Origin: an uncultured Chromatiaceae bacterium
GTDB taxonomy: Bacteria; Pseudomonadota; Gammaproteobacteria; Enterobacterales; Alteromonadaceae
DNA: 64,000 bases
NCBI GenBank assembly: GCA_937978655.1
Contig: CALJUX010000073.1
Span: 6,581 to 70,580 of the forward strand
Reading direction: 5' to 3'
In this document: one piece after another, positions 9,026 to 17,226 of the stretch
How positions within the stretch are numbered: the first letter of the stretch is position 1
Layout: each line of letters opens with the position of its first letter
Translations under genes and position numbers: made by a program
The notes under the pieces: generated by a model
The model's database searches: none
What the model was told of the DNA's origin: nothing
What the model saw: only the letters and a program-made list of their open reading frames with translations

Positions 9026-9667
9026 TTAACTGGCAGATTTCAGCTTTTGTCGCTGTTTCAGCGCTAAATCTCTTTTGGCATGCCAACGCTCGGCAGATTT
9101 TACCAGCTGGGTTTTGCAGTGTTGTGGCTCTTTGACAAAGACCGGCCGCGACACAATCAGGTTATTCGGATACACCACCGATTCGCCTTCTTTGGTACGC
9201 AGCGTGGTTGAAAATAAATTCACTTCTTCAATAGTGCCTTCAATGGCGTTACTGCCATCGACAATTTTCACAGTACGGCCCTGCGCAAACGCCGACTGGC
9301 CAAGCAGGATAAAAAACGCTGTGATGTTACTGAGTAAGCTCCAGGCGGCGAATAACGCCACACCGACTACCGCAATCATTGACGAGGCCAGTACCAGCAA
9401 ACCTTTGATGTCGATACCCCAGATAATACTGAGCACCACCACCAGCAATAAAAACAGCAGAATATGGAATACCACCATAGCGCGGCGGTTCATTTCCTCT
9501 TTCAGCATGGTCGCGGCAATAGTGCGGTAGATAAAAGGCGCGATACGGCGGCTCAGTACCGCATACAGCAGCAATACAATGCCGGAAACAATCAGCTGGG
9601 CGATTTCCGGTTTGTAATGCTCGGTCAGCGTTTTGACTTCAGTGATCCAATTCAGATTGGCGTCCAT
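9026..9667 (-). CDS. Short MscS-family mechanosensitive channel protein
   Basis: About 213 residues. Three hydrophobic helices (IAQLIVSGIVLLLYAVL, VVFHILLFLLLVVVLSIIW, LVLASSMIAVVGVALFAAWS) precede an MscS beta domain (FAQGRTVKIVDGSNAIEGTIEEVNL, TLRTKEGESVVYPNNLI). It ends soon after the beta domain with a basic tail (KRDLALKQRQKLKS), so the alpha/beta vestibule of E. coli MscS (286 residues) is missing. By family it releases solutes on hypo-osmotic shock. The AAGGAG ribosome site lies 9 bases before a GTG (9670) and 12 before this ATG, so either may start. Downstream of ycgN on the same strand. Confidence 0.85.
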   Translation of the reverse strand: MDANLNWITEVKTLTEHYKPEIAQLIVSGIVLLLYAVLSRRIAPFIYRTIAATMLKEEMNRRAMVVFHILLFLLLVVVLSIIWGIDIKGLLVLASSMIAVVGVALFAAWSLLSNITAFFILLGQSAFAQGRTVKIVDGSNAIEGTIEEVNLFSTTLRTKEGESVVYPNNLIVSRPVFVKEPQHCKTQLVKSAERWHAKRDLALKQRQKLKSAS

Positions 9668-9698
9668 CACTTGCAAAGACTCCTTAATAAACTCTGCG

Positions 9699-10199
9699 TT
9701 AATCCAAATCGTTCAGCGGCCAGGTCACAATATGATCTTCAAAATCATTGATATGTACCGCGCGCTCGGAAATAGTTTTATTGCGTACTGACATTTGTTT
9801 TTTATGCATCAGGCTTTTTTTGCCACCGTTTAACAGCGGATGCCAGCTGGGTAAACCACGGCCTTCCTGCAAGCGGCGATAACTGCAGCTGGTTGGCATA
9901 AAAAAGATATCTTTTAAGTTTTCCCGCGTCAGCTTGACGCAGTCCGGCACCAGCACTGTGCGCAGCTCATAGCAGTCACATTCACATTTATTGCTGTTCA
10001 GATACTGACAAGCGATATTGGTGAAATGCACCGTCTCGCCTTCACGGATAAAGTCGGTCGGGCCTTCGGCCTCTTCGTCTTCATCATCAATAAATTTGTT
10101 CAGGCAACATTTGGCACAGCCGTCACAAACGGCCTCCCACTCTTCGTTGCTCATCTCCATCAGGGATTTAGTTTCCCAGAATTTTTCTGCAAGGGTCAT
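9699..10199 (-). CDS. ycgN: YcgN family cysteine-cluster protein (UPF0260)
   Basis: 166 residues, matching the UPF0260/YcgN family in full length. The signature is the cysteine cluster CDGCAKCCLNK near residue 25, followed by CQYLN and CDCYELR, DCVKLT and the SCSYRRLQEGRGLP block. Such proteins are thought to bind zinc or iron-sulfur clusters; the biochemical role is not established. The start overlaps the last bases of ycgM by four (ATGA), implying translational coupling. The ycgM-ycgN-ycgL grouping next to min genes is also found in E. coli. Confidence 0.92.
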   Translation of the reverse strand: MTLAEKFWETKSLMEMSNEEWEAVCDGCAKCCLNKFIDDEDEEAEGPTDFIREGETVHFTNIACQYLNSNKCECDCYELRTVLVPDCVKLTRENLKDIFFMPTSCSYRRLQEGRGLPSWHPLLNGGKKSLMHKKQMSVRNKTISERAVHINDFEDHIVTWPLNDLD

Positions 10200-10891
10200 A
10201 CGCCGCTCCGTACGGCCAGGGCCGGGCTTTGACTCACCTGGCTCTGTACCGAAAAATAATTATCTAAGCTCAGCGCCAACTGGTCGCCGACCAACAAAGG
10301 CCCGACGCCGGCCGGTGTACCAGTCAGCACTATGTCACCCGGCTGCAGACTGAACCAATAAGACATTTCACTGATCATTTGGGCGATACCGCGGATCATC
10401 AGCCGGGCATCGCCGCTTTGGCGGCGTTCGCCGTTGACATCGAGGCTAAAGGTCAGCGCCTGCGCATCAACCACCTGTGCGGCCGGCACAAAACCGGCCA
10501 CCGGACAAGCGCCGTCAAAACCTTTGGCAATATCCCAGGGCCGGCCGAGTTTTTTTAATTCTGCCTGCACGTCGCGTAAGGTTAAATCCAGCGCCAGGCT
10601 GTAACCCCAAACTGCATCTAACACTTGCTCCGGCGTCACTGCGGTTAACGGCTTACCGATTAACACCGCAATTTCGGTTTCGTTGTGCACAGCTCCGCGG
10701 TCCTGCGGAATGCTCAGCGGCGCACTGAAATGGCGCAGCGCTGTGGCCGGTTTTAAGAAAAACAGCGCATCCGGCGCAGTTTTACTGTTCATCTCGGCGA
10801 TATGGTCCTGATAGTTTTGCCCGATACAGACCACTTTCCCCACCGGTAAAGCGATAGGTTGCCCGAGTAAATCCTGGTGTTGATACTGCAT
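10196..10891 (-). CDS. ycgM: Fumarylacetoacetate hydrolase family protein YcgM
   Basis: 231 residues from the ATG at 10891 (GGAG five bases upstream); the open frame runs on upstream into mltB but that part is not family-like. The FAH fold is clear: VCIGQNYQDHIAEM, FLKPATALRH, HNETEIAVLIGKPL, LDLTLRDVQAELK, PWDIAKGFDGACPVA, DIVLTGTPAGVGPL. The E-x-E and later Asp residues fit the divalent metal site. Relatives act as acylpyruvate hydrolases or oxaloacetate decarboxylase/tautomerases; the exact substrate is not readable. Lies between mltB (10-base gap) and ycgN (4-base overlap). Confidence 0.92.
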   Translation of the reverse strand: MQYQHQDLLGQPIALPVGKVVCIGQNYQDHIAEMNSKTAPDALFFLKPATALRHFSAPLSIPQDRGAVHNETEIAVLIGKPLTAVTPEQVLDAVWGYSLALDLTLRDVQAELKKLGRPWDIAKGFDGACPVAGFVPAAQVVDAQALTFSLDVNGERRQSGDARLMIRGIAQMISEMSYWFSLQPGDIVLTGTPAGVGPLLVGDQLALSLDNYFSVQSQVSQSPALAVRSGV

Positions 10892-10901
10892 CAGTACTCC
10901 G

Positions 10902-12101
10902 TCATTTCGCTGTTTTTGGCGCTGATTTAGCCGCTTTTTTATTTGCTGGTGTGGCGACAATTTCATCGGCCAGATAACCAACGCTACTGACAAAATAATA
11001 AGACCGGTTCCAGTGCATCAGCACCTGATAATTCGGATAGGCCAGATAAGCGCGGCCGTCTTTGTCGTCCGGCATCACCACTGCGGCTTTGAGCGCAGAC
11101 TTCGGCAGCGCTGAACCATCGGCCAGACGTACGCCGAGTTTTTGCCATTGGCTGAGCGGTAATTCGCGCTCGCGCCACCACTCCAGCCACTGCGCCCGGT
11201 CTTTACTGCCTTTAGGGATCACCTGGCTGTAATCAAAGTTTTTCGGTAAACGCACCTGGCGGCCCCAGCTCTGGCCATTGTGCCAACCTTCGGTCTTCAG
11301 GTAGCTGGCGATAGAAGCAAAAGCATCGCGTCTGTTAGTCCAGATATCTTTATGACCATCGCCGTCGCCATCCTGCGCATACTTCATAAAAGCGCTTGGC
11401 ATAAACTGGGTATGGCCCATAGCACCGGCCCAGGAGCCTTTCATATTGGCGAATTTGACATGGCCGTCACGCAGAATATCCAGCGCGAGGAAAAACTCGC
11501 GGCGAAACATTTCTTCGCGCCGGCCTTCATAGGCCATAGTCGCCAATGCCGATGGCACTGAATAATTGCCGGTGATGCGGCCAAAAGCGCTTTCAAGCCC
11601 CCACAGCGCCACGATAAACCGCGCCGGCACGCCATATTGCGCACTGATAGGTGCCAGTTCCGCCTGATATTTCTGATAGGCCTCACGCGCCATTTTGATA
11701 CGCTGAGCGTTGACGCGTTTGGGTAAATAGGTATCTAAAGTTTCAACAAATTCGGGCTGACCTTTGTCCGCTTTGACCACAGTGTGGTGAAACTTCAGTG
11801 TCGGAAACACTTCATCTAACAAGGCTTTTGGATAACCGGCTGCTTCCGCTTGCTGGCGCAGGCCTTTGACATACAACTGAAAACCGGCGGCATTTTTCTC
11901 GCTGGACTCACTTTGAGCCGCGACAGTAGTTTTTGTCGTAGCGGCTTTTGCTGCGACTGCTTTCACTTCGCCAGTTTTCTTGGCTGCAGGCTGATTAGCG
12001 GCCGCTTTATTTGCGACTGCAGCGCTGTCGCGGGTGCCGGCATGGCTGCACGCAGTAACTGCACCGGCCAACAGCGTTATAAGAATCATTCTGTTCAACA
12101 A
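10902..12101 (-). CDS. mltB: Membrane-bound lytic murein transglycosylase B
   Basis: 399 residues. A lipoprotein signal ends in LAGAVTAC, so the mature protein is lipid-anchored in the envelope. An Ala/Lys-rich linker (~20-70) leads to the SLT_2 domain: ALWGLESAFGRITGNY holds the catalytic Glu, followed by LATMAYEGRR, LDILRDGHV, GSWAGAMGHTQFMPSAF and the DGDGHKDIW loop, a known calcium-binding site in the family. It cleaves the MurNAc-GlcNAc bond of peptidoglycan to form 1,6-anhydro ends. The start appears to be TTG at 12101, seven bases after AAAGGA; an in-frame ATG lies 12 bases further in. Between ycgL and ycgM, all one direction. Confidence 0.94.
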   Translation of the reverse strand: MLNRMILITLLAGAVTACSHAGTRDSAAVANKAAANQPAAKKTGEVKAVAAKAATTKTTVAAQSESSEKNAAGFQLYVKGLRQQAEAAGYPKALLDEVFPTLKFHHTVVKADKGQPEFVETLDTYLPKRVNAQRIKMAREAYQKYQAELAPISAQYGVPARFIVALWGLESAFGRITGNYSVPSALATMAYEGRREEMFRREFFLALDILRDGHVKFANMKGSWAGAMGHTQFMPSAFMKYAQDGDGDGHKDIWTNRRDAFASIASYLKTEGWHNGQSWGRQVRLPKNFDYSQVIPKGSKDRAQWLEWWRERELPLSQWQKLGVRLADGSALPKSALKAAVVMPDDKDGRAYLAYPNYQVLMHWNRSYYFVSSVGYLADEIVATPANKKAAKSAPKTAK

Positions 12102-12123
12102 CTAATCCTTTTCTAAAACAACA

Positions 12124-12408
12124 TCACTGGCGGTTCTGACTGTCCAGCCAGTTTTTGTGTTCCTTTAACAAGTCTTCCGGCGGTGGCGGCAGCTGCAGGT
12201 AATAACCGTGATCGGTCAGCATTTGCCGCACTTTGGTAAGGTCGGCGCCGGCTAATGTGGCGCGACTGGTCAAATCCAGCACAGTCACCAGCTGTGGGGC
12301 GCCAAAAGTGGCAAGTAACACCGGCGGCACCTGACTGAAATCGTCCCGGCGCAGCACATAAAGGTAAGTCTCAGGTTTTTTCGGGCTCTTATAAATTGCG
12401 CTCAGCAT
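12124..12408 (-). CDS. ycgL: YcgL domain protein
   Basis: 94 residues from the ATG at 12408. The family wording is clear: AIYKSPKKPETYLYVLRRDDFSQ, then VPPVLLATFGAPQLVTVLDL and a C-terminal YYLQLPPPPEDLL. The open frame extends 46 codons upstream, but that part does not match and overlaps the minC upstream region. The function of YcgL is unknown; it is a small soluble alpha/beta protein usually encoded beside minC, as here, where it is divergent from minCDE and leads the ycgL-mltB-ycgM-ycgN run. Confidence 0.92.
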   Translation of the reverse strand: MLSAIYKSPKKPETYLYVLRRDDFSQVPPVLLATFGAPQLVTVLDLTSRATLAGADLTKVRQMLTDHGYYLQLPPPPEDLLKEHKNWLDSQNRQ

Positions 12409-12574
12409 GGCAGAAATTCTGTTCCGGGTAACTTGCCTAACAAAGGCGCAGACTATACCATGAAGCGCTAAATCTGCGAACCGATGCCCGGCGGGTAAAA
12501 CCGGAAAAACGTCGCTCCGACGTTTGACGAAATTGGCGCGGACCACCCTTTTTCAACTTTTGCACATGGCTGTT

Positions 12575-13276
12575 ATGTCTGAACCAAGCATCGAACTCAA
12601 AGGCAGTTTGTTTCCTTTATCCGTGTTGTATTGTCAGGATTTTTCTGTGGCTGCGCTGCGTCTGGAACTCAGCAATAAGCTGGCACAGGCGCCCGGCTTT
12701 TTTACTCAGGCACCTGTAGTCATCAGCGTCGAAAATTGCACACAAACCCCGGACTTTGCCGCCATCAAGCAGCTGTTTACTGAATTGCAGCTGGTGTTAG
12801 TTGGCGTCTGTGGCGCCGACAGCACGTTAAAAAAAGCCGCGCATGCGGCGGGGCTGGCGGCATTACAACCGCCCAAAGCCGGTAAAACCGCCGAACCCGC
12901 GAAACCGGCGGCGCCAGTAGCGCCGGCCGCGCCAACGGTGATCACTGCAGACAACAAAACCATCGACGGCAATATCCGCTCCGGTCAGCAGATTTATGTC
13001 AAAGGCGCCGATCTAATCATCCGCGGCACTGTCGGCGCCGGTGCTGAAGTCATTGCCGATGGCAACATACATATTTATGGCGCGCTGCGTGGCAAAGCCA
13101 TTGCCGGCGCCGGCGGCGACGCTTCGAAAAAGATTTATTGTTACAATATGCAACCCGAGTTAATCTCGATTGCCGGTAACTATTGGTTAAGCGACACCCT
13201 GCAAGGCGATTATTGGGGGAAACCAGTCTGTATTGGTTTGCAGGACGGACAGTTAATGTTGGCAGAATTATTCTAA
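12575..13276 (+). CDS. minC: Septum site-determining protein MinC
   Basis: 233 residues from the ATG at 12575 (another ATG nine bases earlier is possible; neither has a clear ribosome site). N-terminal MinC domain ~1-100 (IELKGSLFPLSVLYC, TPDFAAIKQLF), an Ala/Pro-rich linker (~105-130), and a C-terminal beta-helix domain that binds MinD (IRSGQQIYVKGADLIIRGTV, AEVIADGNIHIYGALRGKA, IYCYNMQPELISIAGNYW). MinC with MinD blocks FtsZ polymerisation away from midcell. Twelve bases upstream of minD. Confidence 0.96.
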   Translation: MSEPSIELKGSLFPLSVLYCQDFSVAALRLELSNKLAQAPGFFTQAPVVISVENCTQTPDFAAIKQLFTELQLVLVGVCGADSTLKKAAHAAGLAALQPPKAGKTAEPAKPAAPVAPAAPTVITADNKTIDGNIRSGQQIYVKGADLIIRGTVGAGAEVIADGNIHIYGALRGKAIAGAGGDASKKIYCYNMQPELISIAGNYWLSDTLQGDYWGKPVCIGLQDGQLMLAELF

Positions 13277-13288
13277 GGACTTTGTGCT

Positions 13289-14098
13289 ATGGCAAAAATT
13301 ATAGTGGTGACATCAGGTAAAGGTGGTGTCGGCAAAACCACAACCAGCGCGGCAATTGGCACTGGCCTGGCCCTGAAAGGTCACAAGACTGTGATCGTCG
13401 ATTTTGATATCGGTTTACGTAACCTGGATTTAATCATGGGTTGCGAACGTCGCGTGGTATACGATTTTGTGAATGTAATCAACGGCGAAGCCAACCTGAA
13501 ACAGGCGCTGATTAAAGACAAACGTCTGGACAACCTGTTTATTCTGCCGGCATCACAAACCCGCGACAAAGAAGCGCTGCACAAAGAAGGTGTCGAGCGT
13601 GTATTAAATGAACTGTCGGATGAATTCGATTTTATTATCTGTGACTCACCCGCCGGTATTGAATCCGGTGCCATGATGGCGCTGTATTTTGCCGATGAAG
13701 CCATTGTCGTGACCAATCCGGAAGTGTCTTCAGTGCGTGACTCAGACCGCATTTTGGGCATGTTATCCAGTAAATCCCGCCGCGCCGAACAAGGTCTGCC
13801 AGGCATCAAAGAACATTTGCTGCTGACGCGTTATAACCCGGAGCGGGTGCAAAAAGGCGAAATGCTCAGTGTCGATGACGTCAATGACATTCTGGCCATT
13901 AAGCTGCTGGGGGTGATCCCGGAATCGCAGGCAGTGCTGAATGCATCGAACTCGGGTCAGCCAGTCATTCTGGATGCCGAAAGTGACGCCGGCCAGGCTT
14001 ATCTGGATACCGTCGCACGTCTGACCGGTGACACAGTGCCGTTCCGCTTCCTGAACGTGGAGAAAAAAGGTCTGTTGAAACGGATCTTCGGAGGTTAA
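13289..14098 (+). CDS. minD: Septum site-determining ATPase MinD
   Basis: 269 residues. The deviant Walker A motif SGKGGVGKTT carries both Lys11 and Lys16. DFDIGLRNLDLIMGCERRVVYDF and ICDSPAGIESGAM are typical of the family, and the C-terminal amphipathic membrane-targeting helix is present (KKGLLKRIFGG). MinD-ATP dimers bind the membrane, recruit MinC and are released by MinE, giving pole-to-pole oscillation. AAGGA precedes the ATG. Sits between minC and minE in one operon. Confidence 0.97.
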   Translation: MAKIIVVTSGKGGVGKTTTSAAIGTGLALKGHKTVIVDFDIGLRNLDLIMGCERRVVYDFVNVINGEANLKQALIKDKRLDNLFILPASQTRDKEALHKEGVERVLNELSDEFDFIICDSPAGIESGAMMALYFADEAIVVTNPEVSSVRDSDRILGMLSSKSRRAEQGLPGIKEHLLLTRYNPERVQKGEMLSVDDVNDILAIKLLGVIPESQAVLNASNSGQPVILDAESDAGQAYLDTVARLTGDTVPFRFLNVEKKGLLKRIFGG

Positions 14099-14100
14099 TC

Positions 14101-14364
14101 ATGTCATTACTCGATTATTTCCGTTCCTCAAAGAAAAATACCGCTTCGACGGCCAAAGAGCGTTTACAGATCATCGTGGCGCATGAACGCCGCCGCCGCA
14201 CCAGCCCGGATTATCTGCCGCAGCTGGAACGCGACATTCTGGAAGTGATCCGAAAATACGTCGATATCGCCGATGATCAGGTGTCTGTGACGCTGGAGAA
14301 AAGCTCAGACGAGCTGTCGGTACTGGAATTAAACGTGACTTTCCCGGAAGATAAACGCGGTTAA
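14101..14364 (+). CDS. minE: Cell division topological specificity factor MinE
   Basis: 87 residues. N-terminal membrane-targeting and anti-MinCD part (MSLLDYFRSSKKNTAS, AKERLQIIVAHERRRR) and C-terminal dimerisation domain (LERDILEVIRKYVDI, LELNVTFPE). It activates the MinD ATPase and keeps the division inhibitor off midcell. Only two bases separate it from minD and a strong GGAGG sits inside the end of minD. A terminator follows. Confidence 0.96.
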   Translation: MSLLDYFRSSKKNTASTAKERLQIIVAHERRRRTSPDYLPQLERDILEVIRKYVDIADDQVSVTLEKSSDELSVLELNVTFPEDKRG

Positions 14365-14383
14365 TCTGGTTTTGGAAAATACG

Positions 14384-14414
14384 AAAGGGCAGCTTTGGCT
14401 GCCCTTTGTTTTTT
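14384..14414. terminator. Terminator after minE, also facing the DUF4397 gene
   Basis: Ten-base perfect stem AAAGGGCAGC with GCTGCCCTTT, loop TTTG, then GTTTTTT. It lies between convergent genes; the plus strand has the better T-tract. Confidence 0.88.
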
Positions 14415-14434
14415 CCGCGACTGCAAACCGCTGA

Positions 14435-15796
14435 CTAGGGATTAAAATCATCCAGCAGAATAAGTCCAGGTGCCGCGCCCGCAATGCCATCCCGTGCCAC
14501 GGCGGTATAGATTTTGTTGCCCGAAAGTTCCAGCTGCACCGGCCCAATCGCTGCGGTTTTGCTGCCAGCTGGCGTCACGGTGACGACATAACTACCCGGT
14601 TTTAACGCCACATATCCGGTCTCGGCCATAAAAGGAACGTCTTTAAAGGCAGGCGTACTGGTGCTGATATCACGACTGGCCGTGACATAGATATCAACCC
14701 GGCCGGCAACTGTAGACGCATGCGCGATCCGCACCTGCGCTGCGGTCGCCACGCGGCGTGGTGTGTCGGCCAATACCCAGGGTTTGATGCTGTTTGTCGC
14801 TAAAGAACCGGTCGCCAGCACAGTGGCAAAACTGCCGGCGGCCAAATCCAGATCTGCATTAATCACGACCACTGAGTTATCCGCGTTTGCCGCCACTTTG
14901 ACATTGTATTTGCCGGGTTTCAGCTGCGCATAACCAGTGAAATCCGGGAATTTCAGCGCGTTAATGGCTTTGCTGTTATTCAGCAGCACATCCACGGCTG
15001 GTGCATCGGCCACCGCATGCACCACGCGCACCGCACTGGTGCTGTTGATATCTTTAATATCGCCGGTTGCCCCGGTGGGGTCCACAGTCAGCAACGACAC
15101 CGGTGAAGGGCCGGCAAAGCGGTTATCGATGGCGGCCACCTGCAGATTGGCACCAGCCGGGATAGCGACTGTGCCTGAATCAAATACCACAGTGCCAGGA
15201 GCACCAGCCGGAGTGATACGAATGCGGTAATCCCCCGCTGGCACAGTTACTGCGCCGGTGAATTGCTTAAATGGCAAAGTTGCCGTCACGGTACTGCTAC
15301 TCAGGGTGGCGGTTGGCGCGGTCAGATGCACGTCCACCGTTGGTGCACCTGCAGCAGCATGCACCACCTGTAACAATGCATTGCCGGCAGTAGGCGCGTT
15401 GTCCGGCGCATTCACCAGCAACGCGCTTAAGCTGCCATCCGCCACTTTGCCAACCGCATACGCGGTGTAAGTTTGACCGGGGGTAAAGGCAAGCACCGGT
15501 GTTAACACGGCCGTCGTGCTGTTATCCGGCAAGATGGCACTGACGGCAACCCCAAGGCCGGTAGCCGGCACTTTGGCGGCGGCACTGGCTTTGCCAAAAG
15601 CAATATTATTGGCATTAAATGCAGCACCGGAGGTAGCATTGACCGCTGGCGCGTCGACTGCGGCATGCACCAGCTTCAGACTGACGGTGGGAGTGACCAC
15701 AGCCGGAGTTGCCTCTTCATGGTCGCTGCTGCCGCAACCGCCGAGCCCCAATACCGCGCCTAAAGCCAACACTGTTAAAGAGTTTTTCCATTGCAT
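14435..15796 (-). CDS. Lipoprotein with repeated DUF4397 units
   Basis: 453 residues from the ATG at 15796 (AGAGGACA just upstream). The N-terminal signal ends at the lipobox GLGGC, so the protein is lipid-anchored. The rest contains four copies of a DUF4397-like unit, each opening with a version of VRVVHAxxDAPxVDV (LKLVHAAVDAPAV, LQVVHAAAGAPTVDVH, VRVVHAVADAPAVDVLL, VRIAHASTVAGRVDIYV) and closing with a PGxYxVxVTPAG strand. These are beta-rich surface or periplasmic units of unknown role. It stands alone between two terminators. Confidence 0.85.
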   Translation of the reverse strand: MQWKNSLTVLALGAVLGLGGCGSSDHEEATPAVVTPTVSLKLVHAAVDAPAVNATSGAAFNANNIAFGKASAAAKVPATGLGVAVSAILPDNSTTAVLTPVLAFTPGQTYTAYAVGKVADGSLSALLVNAPDNAPTAGNALLQVVHAAAGAPTVDVHLTAPTATLSSSTVTATLPFKQFTGAVTVPAGDYRIRITPAGAPGTVVFDSGTVAIPAGANLQVAAIDNRFAGPSPVSLLTVDPTGATGDIKDINSTSAVRVVHAVADAPAVDVLLNNSKAINALKFPDFTGYAQLKPGKYNVKVAANADNSVVVINADLDLAAGSFATVLATGSLATNSIKPWVLADTPRRVATAAQVRIAHASTVAGRVDIYVTASRDISTSTPAFKDVPFMAETGYVALKPGSYVVTVTPAGSKTAAIGPVQLELSGNKIYTAVARDGIAGAAPGLILLDDFNP

Positions 15797-15910
15797 TTTT
15801 TTGTCCTCTGTAGTGAAAACCAAACTGCTTACGCTTGGGCTATCACTCACAGATCAACAAAATTCATGCAATTAAATGAAGGGTTTAGCCAAAAAAATCT
15901 GCTGAACCAA

Positions 15911-15941
15911 AATAAAAAACGCTGCGTATACGCAGCGCTTT
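15911..15941 (-). terminator. Terminator after rnd
   Basis: Perfect palindromic stem CGCTGCG-TATA-CGCAGCG at 15920-15937, followed on the minus strand by TTTTTTATTTT. Starts 24 bases past the rnd stop. Confidence 0.85.
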
Positions 15942-15960
15942 TCAGCCGGATCAGCCTGGG

Positions 15961-17106
15961 TTAAATCAGTGCCTGTACCTGCGGCGGCACCGGTAAATAC
16001 GGCAACAAAATGTCACGCCGCCAGCCGGTTAAAAACTCCGGCTGTGGCAACAGCTGACGTTCTTCGTCAGTGACCCGCCAGCACCAGTTCAGATATTCGT
16101 TGAGCTGACGTTTCACCGACAAAATTTCCGCCGGGATCCCCGCAGCCATCGCTGCGGTTTTTATTGCGTCACTGAGTTGCTGCTGGACCTGCTTATAGCC
16201 GGGGAAACTGTCCAGATGATAAAAAGTTTGCGGTAATTCCACCGGCGCCAGAGCCTTGGCCTCGCGGATAAACTGCAGCCAGAGCTGACCGTGGCGGCGC
16301 AATTCCCTGCCCTGCATACCCTCCACCTGGCTTAACGCTTCCATCGTCTGTGGTTTGCGCCGCGCCAGTTCATATAACAGCGCATCTTTGATCACCAGCG
16401 ACAAGGCGAGGTCTTTCTCTTCGGCATACTGACTGCGCCAGGCACAAAATGTCCGCAAAATGGCCAGTTCACGTGGCGCGAACTGCCAGCTGTTTTTCAG
16501 TTCCAGATATTTCAGCGCGGCCGGCATCTGACGCTGGCGCCGTTCAATCAGCGAGCGGCCTTCTGCCAGCAAAATGTCTCGGGCACGCTCGCCTGGCAAC
16601 GCCGCCAGCAACGCGGGGGTCAGCTGCAGCAAATACAACACATCGTTGGCGGCATATTGCAGCTGCGTTTCAGCCAGCGGCCGCGCCAGCCAGTCGGTGC
16701 GTGCTTCGGTTTTATCCACGCTGACACCCAGCATCTGCTCGACCAGCCGGGCATAGCCCATACTACCGCCCCAGCCGATCATTTCCGCCGCCAGCTGCGT
16801 ATCGAGCAATGGCGTGATCTGTTCGATCCCCACGGATGCCAGTGCTTCCAGATCTTCAGTACAGGAATGCAGCAACTTCAACACTTTGTGGTCGGCCAGC
16901 AATGCCGACAGCGGTTGCCAGTCGCGGATACTCAGAGGGTCAACCAGCACCGCGCCCTCGCCGTAATTCAGCTGAATCAAACCCAGCTTCGGCAGCAAGG
17001 TGTTCGTGCGGATAAATTCGGTGTCCAGTGCCAGATAAGGCGCCTGCGCCGCCTTGGCACAAAACGCCGCTAAGGCAGCATCCTCAGTCAGCATCTGGTA
17101 ATTCAT
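15961..17106 (-). CDS. rnd: Ribonuclease D
   Basis: 381 residues from the ATG at 17106, which has AAGGA seven bases upstream; the frame is open for 38 further codons that overlap the fadD terminator and do not match. The DEDD exonuclease domain is present: LALDTEFIRTNTLLPKLGLIQ (Asp28, Glu30), LLHSCTEDLEAL, LLDTQLAAEMIGWGGSMGYARLV, and YAANDVLYLLQL. HRDC-type helical domains follow (ELAILRTFCAWRSQYAEEKD, ALSQVEGMQGRELRRHG). RNase D trims 3' ends of tRNA precursors and other small RNAs. Downstream of fadD on the same strand but with its own unit behind a terminator, as fadD-rnd neighbours are in E. coli. Confidence 0.95.
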   Translation of the reverse strand: MNYQMLTEDAALAAFCAKAAQAPYLALDTEFIRTNTLLPKLGLIQLNYGEGAVLVDPLSIRDWQPLSALLADHKVLKLLHSCTEDLEALASVGIEQITPLLDTQLAAEMIGWGGSMGYARLVEQMLGVSVDKTEARTDWLARPLAETQLQYAANDVLYLLQLTPALLAALPGERARDILLAEGRSLIERRQRQMPAALKYLELKNSWQFAPRELAILRTFCAWRSQYAEEKDLALSLVIKDALLYELARRKPQTMEALSQVEGMQGRELRRHGQLWLQFIREAKALAPVELPQTFYHLDSFPGYKQVQQQLSDAIKTAAMAAGIPAEILSVKRQLNEYLNWCWRVTDEERQLLPQPEFLTGWRRDILLPYLPVPPQVQALI

Positions 17107-17190
17107 CAGTTCATCCTTTTCTACCGCCGGCATGGGCTTATCGTTAGTTGTCGCTGTTGCAGAATTCACATCGGCGGATCTTGCGTATAA

Positions 17191-17214
17191 AAAAACCGCC
17201 TGCCGGCGGTTTTT
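17191..17214 (-). terminator. Terminator after fadD
   Basis: Ten-base perfect stem AAAAACCGCC / GGCGGTTTTT with a TGCC loop, 13 bases after the fadD stop on the minus strand; the stem itself supplies the T-run. Confidence 0.85.
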
Positions 17215-17226
17215 CATCACAAGGAC

